This document shows, in pieces, positions 18,457-27,723 of a DNA stretch of 64,000 bases. Origin of the DNA: Acinetobacter sp. SAAs474 (GTDB taxonomy: Bacteria > Pseudomonadota > Gammaproteobacteria > Pseudomonadales > Moraxellaceae). Under the pieces are notes generated by a model. It had not been told where the DNA came from. It was given only the letters and a program-made list of their open reading frames with translations, and made no database searches. The stretch covers positions 3,241,097 to 3,305,096 of the forward strand of contig NZ_CP127915.1 in NCBI RefSeq assembly GCF_032823475.1, given 5' to 3'. A program made the translations under genes and the position numbers. The first letter of the stretch is position 1, and the number at the start of each line of letters is the position of its first letter.

Positions 18457-18712
18457 TCAAAGCAATTGCAATACATCTGCCCAAACTTCTACCACTTCCC
18501 AATCTGCTCCAATGGCCTTATCTTTCCATTTCCTTGTCCGTAAACTACTCTCAATATAAACCTTACTATCTTTTTTAAGTTCTTTGTCTGCTATCTCGGC
18601 TAATCGATTACTAAAAGTGGCAATACTCCCACCATTAGGAAATTGTTTTTTTTCAGGGCCATGATCTAAAATACCCATTAAAATAACTTTGTTCACGTTT
18701 AGCTTTGTTCAC
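18457..18712 (-). pseudogene. ssb: Deleted single-strand binding protein gene (copy 1)
   Basis: The reverse frame reads [28 protein letters not shown], then directly NRLAEIADKELKKDSKVYIE and ends ADVLQLL. Compared with the intact gene at 57392-57721, about 30 codons between ATFS and NRLAEI are missing. The original start region also carries a duplicated CTAAACGTGAACAAAG, which puts its ATG out of frame. Not functional as SSB. The same internal loss occurs at 54.7 kb. Confidence 0.85.
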
Positions 18713-18741
18713 GTTTAGCATTGTTCTAAATCTTTTAAATT

Positions 18742-18927
18742 CTCTCAGACGCTTTTTTTCTCGCACCTTTTCCCGACAATTCAGGATAAGTACCTATATC
18801 AAGCCACGACCATTTACCATCTGCCTTTTTATACCTAAATAACCACGCTTTTTTATCATCAGGCTTTACACGGAAATATAACCCATCACCGTCTAACTCC
18901 CGATATTCTTTTAATTCGGGGTTAATA
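18742..18927 (-). pseudogene. P4-type integrase N-terminal fragment (copy 1)
   Basis: The reverse strand reads PELKEYRELDGDGLYFRVKP, DDKKAWLFRYKKADGKWSWL, DIGTYPELSGKGARKKASE. This is the arm-binding N-terminal domain (DUF4102) of P4-like tyrosine integrases. The 5' end is cut near 18927 and the 3' end runs into the ssb remnant. It matches the second fragment at 54.9-55.1 kb. Confidence 0.85.
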
Positions 18928-19165
18928 CACCTTTATAATCCTATGATTAATATCATTACGAGATCTTGATGCATAGGATGGCTTTCTTTATATAAAAATA
19001 TTTAGAACAATAATATAGTTGATTAATACAGGCTATTTGCATCCTGTGACCCTCATATAGATATATTCTCAATTTAGACATATTTAGAGCTTAATTATAA
19101 AAGTTATGACCAAAATAATTTACTTTAAGCTAAGAAAAATTTCATATATAACTATACTCATCAAT

Positions 19166-19765
19166 TTAATATGTCACACTGCTTAACATATAAGCTTGTT
19201 TAATATGAAAATTTATAATCCTTTCCCGTTCATTTATAGACATTTGAAAACCAGTTGAGCTAAGCAACAAAGAGGCTCCATAAGTTAAAGTCCATACATA
19301 GAATAAATAATCGCGAACAGAAATTTGTTCTGTATCCCTATATAGAAAGTTTTCTATTAGATCATTCAATTCAAGTATCCGCTCTTCACGAATCATATAA
19401 AGGGAATTAAATAAATCCTTTAACTTTTTATCCTGACCGGCTATACGCTCTTCAATACTATGAAATAATATAGTTCTACTAGAATTAAGCATATGATAGA
19501 GCATGTATTTTTCCACATTTTCCTTCATATTTGTTTTATATTTTTTTGATAAATCCAGAATCCTTTTTTCATTTTCAATAAGCAATTCAAGATAAAGCTG
19601 ATTTTTACTCTTAAAATATTTGTAAATAGTGCCCTTCGCTATATCTAATTCTTTCGCTAAGTCACCAATAACAATATCCTGATCATTATCAATTAAAAGT
19701 CGTTCTGCTGCCGCTAAAATCTTTTGCTTATTTAAAGTAATTTTTTGATTACGGTTTAAATACAT
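19166..19765 (-). CDS. TetR-family transcriptional regulator
   Basis: 199 residues. The N-terminal helix-turn-helix is IGDLAKELDIAKGTIYKYFKSKNQLYLELL (about residues 32-61), a TetR signature. The C-terminal ligand domain is all helical with no recognisable class. It lies downstream of the DcaP-like porin and is read the same way. It may control the porin or the alicyclic acid genes, although an IclR regulator with matching operators lies elsewhere in the block. Good start context: AAGGAGGAAAAGTGG. Confidence 0.85.
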   Translation of the reverse strand: MYLNRNQKITLNKQKILAAAERLLIDNDQDIVIGDLAKELDIAKGTIYKYFKSKNQLYLELLIENEKRILDLSKKYKTNMKENVEKYMLYHMLNSSRTILFHSIEERIAGQDKKLKDLFNSLYMIREERILELNDLIENFLYRDTEQISVRDYLFYVWTLTYGASLLLSSTGFQMSINERERIINFHIKQAYMLSSVTY

Positions 19766-20071
19766 CCACTTTTCCTCCTTAATTTTTCAATATGAGAATA
19801 TTGTAAAATTAAGATAATTCGATTAACTTCGTATCAGTATGATTAGCCATGTTATAAGAATCTCTGCAAATTAAAAATTTTAAAATAATTGGTTTTCTAG
19901 TTCACTTAGACTAGCTTCGTTAGATTCTCTTTATCTCTTATCAAAAGATAAAATTAACCACGAAGCATAGTAATAAAATGGAAGTTGAATTCAATACTAA
20001 ATAAAACAACCTTTTCTAATTTAATTAATCGATATAAATAAATATCATCCTATTTAATCGGATACTATCTA
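19766..20071. other. Intergenic stretch, no gene seen
   Basis: 306 bases between the porin stop and the tetR start. No frame, repeat or clear hairpin was recognised; it should hold the tetR promoter. Confidence 0.4.
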
Positions 20072-21391
20072 TCAAAAATCATAAATCGCTGTTAGATTAA
20101 TACGATTGTCAATCCCTTTTAAATCCATAAATGTTTTCCGTTCACCATACATATACTCTATTCCAAAATTAATTGGTTTAACTGGATTATAAAATACATT
20201 AATCCAACCTTGTTTTAATTCTTTATTTTGGGTGGAATCATCATATACTAAATCTGCAAAAGCATTATTCGAATTTGCTCGCATATAACCAAATCCTAAA
20301 GTCGAGCGAATTTTAGAAGTAATTTTCTGAGTAAAACCGATGGTCACAGTATTAAATTCATTTGCATGAATTGTCCCAAAATCATCAAATACATATGCAT
20401 AATTCGACCACAATACATTTTTTGAATCGCCTTTAATATGATTATAGTCAAACCGCAACAGTGAATTATCTGTCAATTGATATTTTCCACCGATAGCTGC
20501 TCCCCAAGCCAAGATATGTTCTTTATTTTCATGATTTGTAGCTTTTTGCGTTAAAAACAAACGGCCTGATAATGCCGAACCATTATCAAATTTATAATTT
20601 AAGCGCCCAACTGCAGATGGCAATTTAAGTTTTGCCTTGGTATCAGTAGTAAAATTTTGCGTACCTGATGCCGCTACTGTTTCAGCTTTAGGATCCTCTA
20701 AACTTAAAGAAAAATTAACATTTTTATCAATTATATAGCTATATTTAACCTGTGGTACACGAGTTAATGAACCACCTACAGATAACGATGCATCAACTGT
20801 TTCCGGATAATACTCAACTGCATTAAAATTTGACCATGTTTGACCAATCAACCAATCACCATAAGTTAAATAAGCATGACGGATACGAAAAGTATCACGG
20901 CCAGCTCCACCAAAGAAATCCATTTCAATTTTCCCGCCCACACTATGCTTACCAATATTAGGAGTTTTAAAATTAAAGCCCAAACGGGTGGCATTTAAAG
21001 TACTCTGGAGCTTATCCGAATTGTTGGCTTCGGCTGTACTACCCTTTAGAGGCACCGTACTAATATAATTATACATCGTAGCTGGTCCTTTAAATTGATA
21101 ACTTGCATCTGCACGTACATTACCGTAAAACTCAAATTCTGCGCCACCTTTGGTCACGAGCGGTTTTATATCTATCTTGTCCGATATTTTTTTTAAAGCT
21201 GGTAATTCCGCTGAGATTTTTTCGCTCGCCTGTTTTTGCTGCTGCATTAAATTTTGTAGTTCTTGCACTTGCTGCTGCAAGTGTGCTACTTGCTGTTCTA
21301 ATGTCATCTCTGCATAACTTGCAGTAACCCGCATTAAAATTGAAACACTCAGTACTATTTTTACACTTTTTTTTGCATTCTTATTCATCAT
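20072..21391 (-). CDS. DcaP-like trimeric outer-membrane porin
   Basis: 439 residues with a signal peptide (to about SYAEM), then a coiled coil MTLEQQVAHLQQQVQELQ, then a 16-strand porin-like barrel (FYGNVRADASYQF; GGKIEMDFFGGAGRDTFRIRHAYLTYG; terminal NLTAIYDF). This matches DcaP, an Acinetobacter porin for dicarboxylates and other acids. Next to AliA it probably admits cyclohexanecarboxylate or dicarboxylates across the outer membrane. It lies 142 bases after aliA on the same strand. Confidence 0.85.
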   Translation of the reverse strand: MMNKNAKKSVKIVLSVSILMRVTASYAEMTLEQQVAHLQQQVQELQNLMQQQKQASEKISAELPALKKISDKIDIKPLVTKGGAEFEFYGNVRADASYQFKGPATMYNYISTVPLKGSTAEANNSDKLQSTLNATRLGFNFKTPNIGKHSVGGKIEMDFFGGAGRDTFRIRHAYLTYGDWLIGQTWSNFNAVEYYPETVDASLSVGGSLTRVPQVKYSYIIDKNVNFSLSLEDPKAETVAASGTQNFTTDTKAKLKLPSAVGRLNYKFDNGSALSGRLFLTQKATNHENKEHILAWGAAIGGKYQLTDNSLLRFDYNHIKGDSKNVLWSNYAYVFDDFGTIHANEFNTVTIGFTQKITSKIRSTLGFGYMRANSNNAFADLVYDDSTQNKELKQGWINVFYNPVKPINFGIEYMYGERKTFMDLKGIDNRINLTAIYDF

Positions 21392-21533
21392 TAAAAATCC
21401 TTTTAACGTTTTAGTTCATCCGTTAATTCGCTGTTATACAGTTTTGAAGAGATGAGTCCCCCCACGGCCAGACTTTTTCACAAATGACTGACCTATGCGC
21501 TAGATGTTTTTTTAAAGCAATTTTGCAACCTTA

Positions 21534-23222
21534 CTACGAAGATATTTGTTGCAGCATTTCACGGAGTTTGAATTTTTGAATTTTTCCAGATGGCGTCATC
21601 GGAATTTCTTTCCAGACTTCTAGCCGTTCCGGTAAATACTGATTAGCCAAATTATGCGTTTTCAAAAAATCAGTTAATTGTTTTAATTCCAAATGTTCGG
21701 CATCGTCTTTTAATTTAACGATGGCACAGGCTTTTTCTCCCATGCGTTCATCCGGATAAGGAACCAAAGCGACGATCATAATATCTGGATGCAAATACAT
21801 TAGCGATTCCACTTCGGCCACTGGTATATTTTCGCCGCCGCGGATAATCACATCTTTTTGACGGCCTGCAATGCGGATATAACCTTGCTCATCCAAATAG
21901 GCAATATCTCCAGTATCCAACCAGTCTTCACTATCTGTTTCATTTAAATGCGGACGCTTCAAATAACCGCCGAAATTTGAGCAACTACGGATTTTTAGCG
22001 TACCCGGCTGATGGAGAGGCAAAATTTGGTCATGTTCATCGACAATTTTAACCTCCACACCTGGGAGCGGCAGCCCGTCAGTATTAAATGAACGTTCATC
22101 ATCATCTTCCGGACGTGTCATGGTGACTGCGCCACATTCGGTCATGCCCCATGCCGAAACTACTTTAACGCCCATATTTTGTCGTGCCTTTTGTACCAAA
22201 GTGCTTGGAATCGGCGCGCCCGCACATAGGAAGAGCTTCAAACTATCTAAAGTTTGATGGCTGTCCAACACCGCTTCGGACATGTCATTTAAAAATGGCG
22301 TCGATGCCATAGTAAAGCTGACTTGATGCTTATGGATTAAATCTATCGCCGTTTTCACATCCCATACATCCTGCAGTACTGCTTTGGCTTTAAGCAGTAC
22401 TGGCATAATTAGGCCGTACATAAAACCGGTTTGATGTGCCATAGGTGAACCCATTAAAATCACATCTTCTTTGCTTAAATGTAAGCGTTTAGCATAAGGC
22501 ACAATATTAGAAAATAAAGTATTGGCGGTATGCATCACGCCTTTTGGTTCGCCGGTTGTCCCAGAGGTAAAAATCAGCTGGGCAATATCATCCGCAGTGA
22601 TGGTGACATCATTTAAGGTATTTAAAATTTGAGGATCTTTATCCAAACCATGATTTAACAATAGATGTTTAAAGCTGTTTTCACCCTCGCCACCAATCAC
22701 GACAACGTGTTCAATGCTTTTAATATTGCTTTGCAGTTGATACGCTAATTTTTCATGATCAAATTTACGAAAAGTCTTAGGCACAACAAAAACTTTGCTT
22801 TCTGTATGTTTGAGCATAAAAGATAATTCACGCTCACGAAAAATCGGCATCAGCGGATTTAGTACCGCGCCAATACGGCGGCAGGCAATATACAATAAGG
22901 TAAATTCCCACCAATTCGGCAATTGGCAAGAAACGATATCAAGCTTTTGAACGCCAAGGCGTTTCAGACCCAAAGCAATTATATTTGAGGTATGCAGCAT
23001 TTCTCGGTAAGTAAAGCTGGTTTCAGACTGATCTTCCGCTTTATAGCTTACCAATCCGACTTTATCTGGATATTGATGCACGGCTTCATTCAGTGACTGT
23101 AATATTGTTTTATTTAACCAATATCCATTTTGCAACATTTTTTCCCTGCGCGGGACCAACAGAACCGCATCGAAATCCATTCTATTTCTCCAATTTCTAA
23201 TTATCGCATTGCTGTCACTCAA
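21534..23222 (-). CDS. aliA: Cyclohexanecarboxylate-CoA ligase
   Basis: 562 residues, adenylate-forming ligase. IFTSGTTGEPKGVMHT is the ATP loop (about 210-225), AWGMTECG the adenine motif, LDTGDIAYLDEQGYIRIAGR and KDVIIRGGENI the hinge, and PSGKIQKFKLR holds the catalytic Lys. The N-terminus (RREKMLQNGYWLNKTILQSL) and the company of AliB, BadH and BadI homologues point to AliA, which activates cyclohexanecarboxylate in Rhodopseudomonas. Last of four catabolic genes read leftward. Confidence 0.82.
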   Translation of the reverse strand: MSDSNAIIRNWRNRMDFDAVLLVPRREKMLQNGYWLNKTILQSLNEAVHQYPDKVGLVSYKAEDQSETSFTYREMLHTSNIIALGLKRLGVQKLDIVSCQLPNWWEFTLLYIACRRIGAVLNPLMPIFRERELSFMLKHTESKVFVVPKTFRKFDHEKLAYQLQSNIKSIEHVVVIGGEGENSFKHLLLNHGLDKDPQILNTLNDVTITADDIAQLIFTSGTTGEPKGVMHTANTLFSNIVPYAKRLHLSKEDVILMGSPMAHQTGFMYGLIMPVLLKAKAVLQDVWDVKTAIDLIHKHQVSFTMASTPFLNDMSEAVLDSHQTLDSLKLFLCAGAPIPSTLVQKARQNMGVKVVSAWGMTECGAVTMTRPEDDDERSFNTDGLPLPGVEVKIVDEHDQILPLHQPGTLKIRSCSNFGGYLKRPHLNETDSEDWLDTGDIAYLDEQGYIRIAGRQKDVIIRGGENIPVAEVESLMYLHPDIMIVALVPYPDERMGEKACAIVKLKDDAEHLELKQLTDFLKTHNLANQYLPERLEVWKEIPMTPSGKIQKFKLREMLQQISS

Positions 23223-23346
23223 ATCAGCAAACTATCTTTACCGCTATATGTATATGTAAAAGCTAAATTTAAATACAGCGGGGCTGTACCGCTCAAATTA
23301 TTTGAGCGGTAAACAAAGCGAAATCAATATATTTAGCAGGTGACTA

Positions 23347-24504
23347 TTAAGCTGGTACCGCTTTTCTGCCAGCTTTATGACGAGCAATAATAGTCTTCAT
23401 AATTTGTGCTGTACCATCACCGATTTGGAAGCCTAAAACATCTCGCATACGCTGTTCCATTACGCCGCGGTCATATCCGGCGTGTCCAAAGGTCAGTAAA
23501 CATTGATGTACCACGTCATAAGCCAGTTTTGGCCCCCACCATTTGCACATACCCGCTTCTGCAGTATGCGGCAAGTGATTATCTTTGAGCCATAAAGTTT
23601 GCAAGCACAGCAAGCGTGCTGCTTCGACTTGAGTTTCATAATCTGCCAAAGGATGCGATACCCCTTGGAAGGCAGTCAGCGGTTTACCGAAAGCTTCTCG
23701 CTGAGCAGCATAAGCCCACGCTTCATCTAAAGAGACACGCGCTACAGCTAAGACCTGTAAGCCGATCAATGCACGGGAAAAATCAAAACCTTGCATCACC
23801 TGAACAAAGCCTTTATTTTCTTCACCTAAACGGTGGCTGACTGGCACGCGTACATTGTCAAAAAAAATCGAGCCGCGTCCAATAGCGCGCTGTCCATGAC
23901 AGTCAAAGCGCGTAGTGCTGATGCCTGGCAGATTCATTGGCACCAATACTGCAGTTACGCCATGTGCACCAGACTCCACAGTGCCTGTACGGCCAAAGAT
24001 AACCGAAGCATCCGCCTGATCAGCAGCTGAAATCGAGGTTTTTTCACCATTTAAAATATACTCATCGCCATCGCGTTCAATTTTTAGACGCAGACTGCCT
24101 GCATCGGAACCACCGCGCGGTTCAGTTAAACCAATGGCAAAAATCGCTTCGCCTGCAGTCAATTTTTTTAGCCATGGCTCGACCACTTCTGGCGTACCAT
24201 GCTCTGCCAAAATTTGCCCATTTAATGAAGCCAACAGGTTAATATAGGAAAAACTTAAATCAGCTTTCGCCACAGCTTCATGAATGACCCCAGCAGCCAA
24301 ACGCCCCATACCCTGTCCACCGTATTGCTCCGGTAATTCTGGTGCAATAAAGCCCATCTCACCCATCTTTTTTACCAAATCGCGATCAAACACTCGGCTT
24401 TGATCGCGCTCTAGAAAACCTGGTGCAATATATTTTTGAGCAAATTTTTCAGCAGTTTCCGCCAACAACTCTAGGTCTTCAGTAATGTAAGGATTTTTAG
24501 ACAT
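23347..24504 (-). CDS. aliB: Cyclohexanecarboxyl-CoA dehydrogenase
   Basis: 385 residues, acyl-CoA dehydrogenase fold (GLTEPRGGSDAGSL; QREAFGKPL). At the position of the usual catalytic YEGT it has IGDGTAQI, so Asp replaces Glu. I recall Asp at this position in cyclohexane- and cyclohexene-carboxyl-CoA dehydrogenases. FDCHGQRAIGRGSIFFDNV is also typical of AliB. It makes cyclohex-1-ene-1-carboxyl-CoA. Twelve bases separate it from badI, so they are co-transcribed. Confidence 0.82.
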   Translation of the reverse strand: MSKNPYITEDLELLAETAEKFAQKYIAPGFLERDQSRVFDRDLVKKMGEMGFIAPELPEQYGGQGMGRLAAGVIHEAVAKADLSFSYINLLASLNGQILAEHGTPEVVEPWLKKLTAGEAIFAIGLTEPRGGSDAGSLRLKIERDGDEYILNGEKTSISAADQADASVIFGRTGTVESGAHGVTAVLVPMNLPGISTTRFDCHGQRAIGRGSIFFDNVRVPVSHRLGEENKGFVQVMQGFDFSRALIGLQVLAVARVSLDEAWAYAAQREAFGKPLTAFQGVSHPLADYETQVEAARLLCLQTLWLKDNHLPHTAEAGMCKWWGPKLAYDVVHQCLLTFGHAGYDRGVMEQRMRDVLGFQIGDGTAQIMKTIIARHKAGRKAVPA

Positions 24505-24515
24505 AGCGTTACTCC

Positions 24516-25298
24516 TTACTTAAAGAACTTGCGGAATTCAGGTTTACGTTTTTCTTTCAGCGCATTGACACCTTCACGTGATTCTTCTGTATCGTAATAC
24601 AGCTTCAAAGCATACATGCCCATGCCAGCAATACCCGCCTGATGTGCTGTGTCCATATTGAAACTGCGTTTGGCAATAGCCAAAGCTGTTGGACTGCGTT
24701 CACATAATTCTTCACCCCAAGCCTGTACTTCGGCATCTAACTGATCTGCAGGCACACATTTGTTAGCTAAACCAATATCAACAGCTTCCTGACCTGAATA
24801 GCGGCGGCACATATACCAAATTTCACGGGCTTTTTTCTCGCCGACCACTCGTGCAAGGAAAGCCGTGCCATAACCTGGATCGACTGATCCCATTTTCGGG
24901 CCAACCTGACCAAAAATAGCTTTGTCGGAACAGATAGTTAAATCGCAAATCGTTGCCAATACGTTACCTCCGCCAATTGCATAACCTTGCACACGTGCAA
25001 TCACCGGTTTTGGCACATCACGAATTGCAGTATGCAGTTCTTCCATCGGCAGACCAATGGTACCGCGTCCGTCATAATTACCATCATGCGCGGACTGATC
25101 TCCACCAGTACAAAATGCTTTTTCACCTGCACCAGTCAGTACAATTGCACCTACTTGACGATCATAGCCCGCTTTATTTAATGCTTTAATAATTTCATCA
25201 CAAGTTTGACCGCGGAATGCATTCATTTTTTCTGGACGGTTAATCGTGATCCACGCCACACCGTTTTTTACGTCGTATAAAATATCTTCAAAATTCAT
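24516..25298 (-). CDS. badI: 2-ketocyclohexanecarboxyl-CoA hydrolase (ring opening)
   Basis: 260 residues, crotonase superfamily close to MenB. GAGEKAFCTGGDQSAHDGNY and GYAIGGGNVLATICDLTI are the oxyanion loops; KMGSVDPGYGTAFLARVVGEKKAREIW fits BadI. BadI opens the ring of 2-ketocyclohexanecarboxyl-CoA hydrolytically to give pimeloyl-CoA. The start follows AAGGAAAGGAACTGAAC. Immediate neighbours aliB and badH supply its substrate. Confidence 0.85.
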   Translation of the reverse strand: MNFEDILYDVKNGVAWITINRPEKMNAFRGQTCDEIIKALNKAGYDRQVGAIVLTGAGEKAFCTGGDQSAHDGNYDGRGTIGLPMEELHTAIRDVPKPVIARVQGYAIGGGNVLATICDLTICSDKAIFGQVGPKMGSVDPGYGTAFLARVVGEKKAREIWYMCRRYSGQEAVDIGLANKCVPADQLDAEVQAWGEELCERSPTALAIAKRSFNMDTAHQAGIAGMGMYALKLYYDTEESREGVNALKEKRKPEFRKFFK

Positions 25299-25402
25299 GT
25301 TCAGTTCCTTTCCTTGAAAACTACAATTTTTTATTTACTGCAGATATTGGTTTGATCAGTTTTAGATCTCATTTTCAGATCATCGCAAAACATTGATACT
25401 GC

Positions 25403-26170
25403 TTAACCGCTCATGGTTAAGCCACCAGATACACTAAGTACCTGTCCTGTCACAAAACTGGCATCATCACTCAAGAAAAAGCTGATGGCAGATGCCAAAT
25501 CATCGGGTTGTCCCAAGCGGCCTAATGGAATGGCACGCGTAAATGCTTCACGTAATTTTTCAGGGTTAGATGCACCTTCAGTAACACCCGCCAAAAGCGC
25601 AGTGTCTGTTGGGCCTGGGCAAACCACATTAATAGTGATGTTGTTGCGTGAATGTTCGCGTGCTAAAGTTTTTGAAAAAGATAGCAAACCGCCTTTACAT
25701 GCGGCATAAACTGCTTCACCAGAAGAACCAACACGGGCAGCGTCGGATGCAATATTGACAATGCGTCCTTTATTACGCGCAATCATGCCTTTCAATACCG
25801 CGTGGTGCATATTTAGCATACCGACCAAATTAATTTGAATCAGCTTTTCCCATTCGTCAGGAGTGGATTGAATAAAAGGCTTGAAAATATCCCAGCCGGC
25901 GTTATTTACCAAACCATCAATTTCACCCAGCGCTGCTATAGTTTCTGCAACGGCTTGATCAACGCGTTGTTTTTGTGTGATGTCACATTGCATAGCCAGC
26001 GCTACACCACCAGTATTTTCAATCTCTGTGACCAAACGCTGTGCCGCGTCTAAATTCATATCAAATATTGCTACTTTTGCACCTTCTTGCGCTAAACGTT
26101 TTGATGTTGCTCCACCGATGCCGCCTGCTCCGCCAGTCACAATAATGACTTGATCCTTTAAGCCTTTCAT
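25403..26170 (-). CDS. badH: 2-hydroxycyclohexanecarboxyl-CoA dehydrogenase
   Basis: 255 residues, classical short-chain dehydrogenase. TGGAGGIGGATSKRLA (about 12-27) binds NAD, NNAGWD is the central motif, NIASDAARVG holds the catalytic Ser and YAACKGG the Tyr and Lys. In this operon it fits BadH, which oxidises the 2-hydroxy ring CoA ester to the 2-keto form. First gene of the badH-badI-aliB-aliA unit, with an IclR-type site about 100 bases upstream. Confidence 0.82.
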   Translation of the reverse strand: MKGLKDQVIIVTGGAGGIGGATSKRLAQEGAKVAIFDMNLDAAQRLVTEIENTGGVALAMQCDITQKQRVDQAVAETIAALGEIDGLVNNAGWDIFKPFIQSTPDEWEKLIQINLVGMLNMHHAVLKGMIARNKGRIVNIASDAARVGSSGEAVYAACKGGLLSFSKTLAREHSRNNITINVVCPGPTDTALLAGVTEGASNPEKLREAFTRAIPLGRLGQPDDLASAISFFLSDDASFVTGQVLSVSGGLTMSG

Positions 26171-26268
26171 ACTGCCTATCTTCCTGTAGTGTTATTCAAA
26201 TAATCATTCTTAAGTTATGAATCAAACATAGCTAAATAGAAAACAAATTTCAATTATCCAAACCATAA

Positions 26269-26283
26269 TTCCGCAATACGAAA
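26269..26283. promoter_or_regulatory. IclR-type operator before badH
   Basis: TTCCGCAATACGAAA matches 11 or more positions of TTTCGTTATACGAAA, the perfect form of this motif at 28929. It lies 99 bases upstream of the badH start. Confidence 0.55.
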
Positions 26284-26565
26284 TAATATTAAAAATAGCA
26301 AAAACAATATAAAATATTGTATTTAATAGATTTAGTCTAATATTTAACACGAATTTAGAAACAATATGTTACATATTTAAAATAATTTTAATTTATTTAG
26401 AAAACTCTCATCCTACCTTAATATTGCATCAGCCTATATTTTGTTAAAAATTTCCAAAAAATGTCTACAACTAAAGTATATTTTGCTTTATGAAATATTT
26501 TTTCAATTGAGCTAAAAAATATAATAACAATATAAAGTCTATTGAAAATTGAAGCTGTACTGACA
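26284..26565. other. Intergenic stretch between badH and the gcdH terminator
   Basis: Very AT-rich, about 280 bases. A 79-residue reverse frame overlaps it but has no ribosome site, no known motif and crosses the terminator, so I do not call it. Confidence 0.4.
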
Positions 26566-26597
26566 ATAAAAAAGGCATTACAGTTCAGCTGCAATGC
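26566..26597 (-). terminator. Terminator after gcdH remnant
   Basis: On the reverse strand GCATTGCAG, loop CTGAA, CTGTAATGC and a T run form a terminator that isolates the acyl-CoA dehydrogenase/gcdH unit from badH. Confidence 0.75.
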
Positions 26598-26685
26598 ATT
26601 AAAACAGTTTAAAAATATCATGGCTAAAAATATGCTTAGCCCATCTTTAGACCTCAAACCTTATAAAAATAATACCAATGCAGGA

Positions 26686-27669
26686 TTAATTGCAAAAGGC
26701 CGCAATCCCAGTCTGCACACGACCAAAGCGCAGTGCTACTTGCAGGCCAAGCGCAATTTCGGTTTGCATATCTGCCAATTTTTTTTGAATCAGCTGATTG
26801 GCTGCCAATGGACGGCCAAACTGTTTTCGATCCATAGTGTACTGATGTGCCGTGTGCCAGCAAAATTCAGCTGCTCCCATTGCACCCCAAGCAATACCAT
26901 AGCGTGCGCTGTTCAAACAGGTAAACGGCCCACGCAGACCACGGATTTCAGGAAAGGCATTTTCCTCTGGCACGAATACATTATCCATGACAATTTCACC
27001 TGTAATTGAAGCACGCAAGCCCACTTTGCCGTGAATTGCTGGCGCAGATAGCCCTTCCCAATTTTTTTCCAAGATAAAGCCGCGAATATCGCCAACATTA
27101 CCTTCTGCTGAAACTTCTTTCGCCCACACCACAAATACATCGGCAATCGGACTGTTAGTAATCCACATTTTTGCGCCGGTTAAGCAATAACCACCATCGA
27201 CTTTTTTGGCACGGCTGATCATGCTGCCCGGATCTGAGCCATGATCTGGTTCGGTGAGGCCAAAACAGCCAATAAATTCGCCTGTCGCCAATTTTGGCAA
27301 ATATTTCTGCTTTTGTTCTTCTGAACCAAATTCGTTAATCGGCACCATCACCAAAGAGCTTTGTACACTCGCCATAGAACGGTAACCAGAGTCAATACGC
27401 TCTACTTCGCGCGCGATTAGTCCATAGCTGACATAGTTTAATCCAGCGCCGCCGTATTGTTCTGGAATGGTGGGGCCAAGCAAGCCCAGCTCACCCATCT
27501 CACGGAAAATTAAAGCATCCGTTTGTTCATATCGAAACTGTTCCAGCACACGCGGCATAAGTTTATCTTGCGAATAAGCATACGCTGTGTCGCGGATCAT
27601 ACGTTCTTCAGATGTGAGCTGTTGTTCCAGCAGAAATGGATCTTGCCAGTTAAATTTACTTGCTTTCAT
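26686..27669 (-). pseudogene. gcdH: Glutaryl-CoA dehydrogenase with internal in-frame deletion
   Basis: Glutaryl-CoA dehydrogenases have about 390-400 residues; this has 327. It reads well up to [15 protein letters not shown] and then jumps to QTGIAAFCN and a stop. In the family LGR-A-x-TGI-x-AF is the last segment, after YEGT. So about 60 codons, including the catalytic Glu of YEGT, are missing between two GR positions. [14 protein letters not shown] and [17 protein letters not shown] are intact. Start at 27669 after AAGGATAAAGAC. It would not oxidise glutaryl-CoA, the expected end product of pimeloyl-CoA beta-oxidation. Confidence 0.85.
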
Positions 27670-27723
27670 GTCTTTATCCTTATTCATTTTTGCAACTTAA
27701 CGCAATATTTTAATCCTTGATTG

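Noticed and set aside
23347..24504. AliB homologue as a pseudogene because YEGT is lost
   Set aside because: The Asp in GDGT is what I recall for cyclohexanecarboxyl-CoA dehydrogenases, and the rest of the protein is complete.
26418..26657. 79-residue reverse frame between badH and gcdH as a gene
   Set aside because: No ribosome site, no recognisable motif, composition of AT-rich spacer, and it runs across the gcdH terminator.
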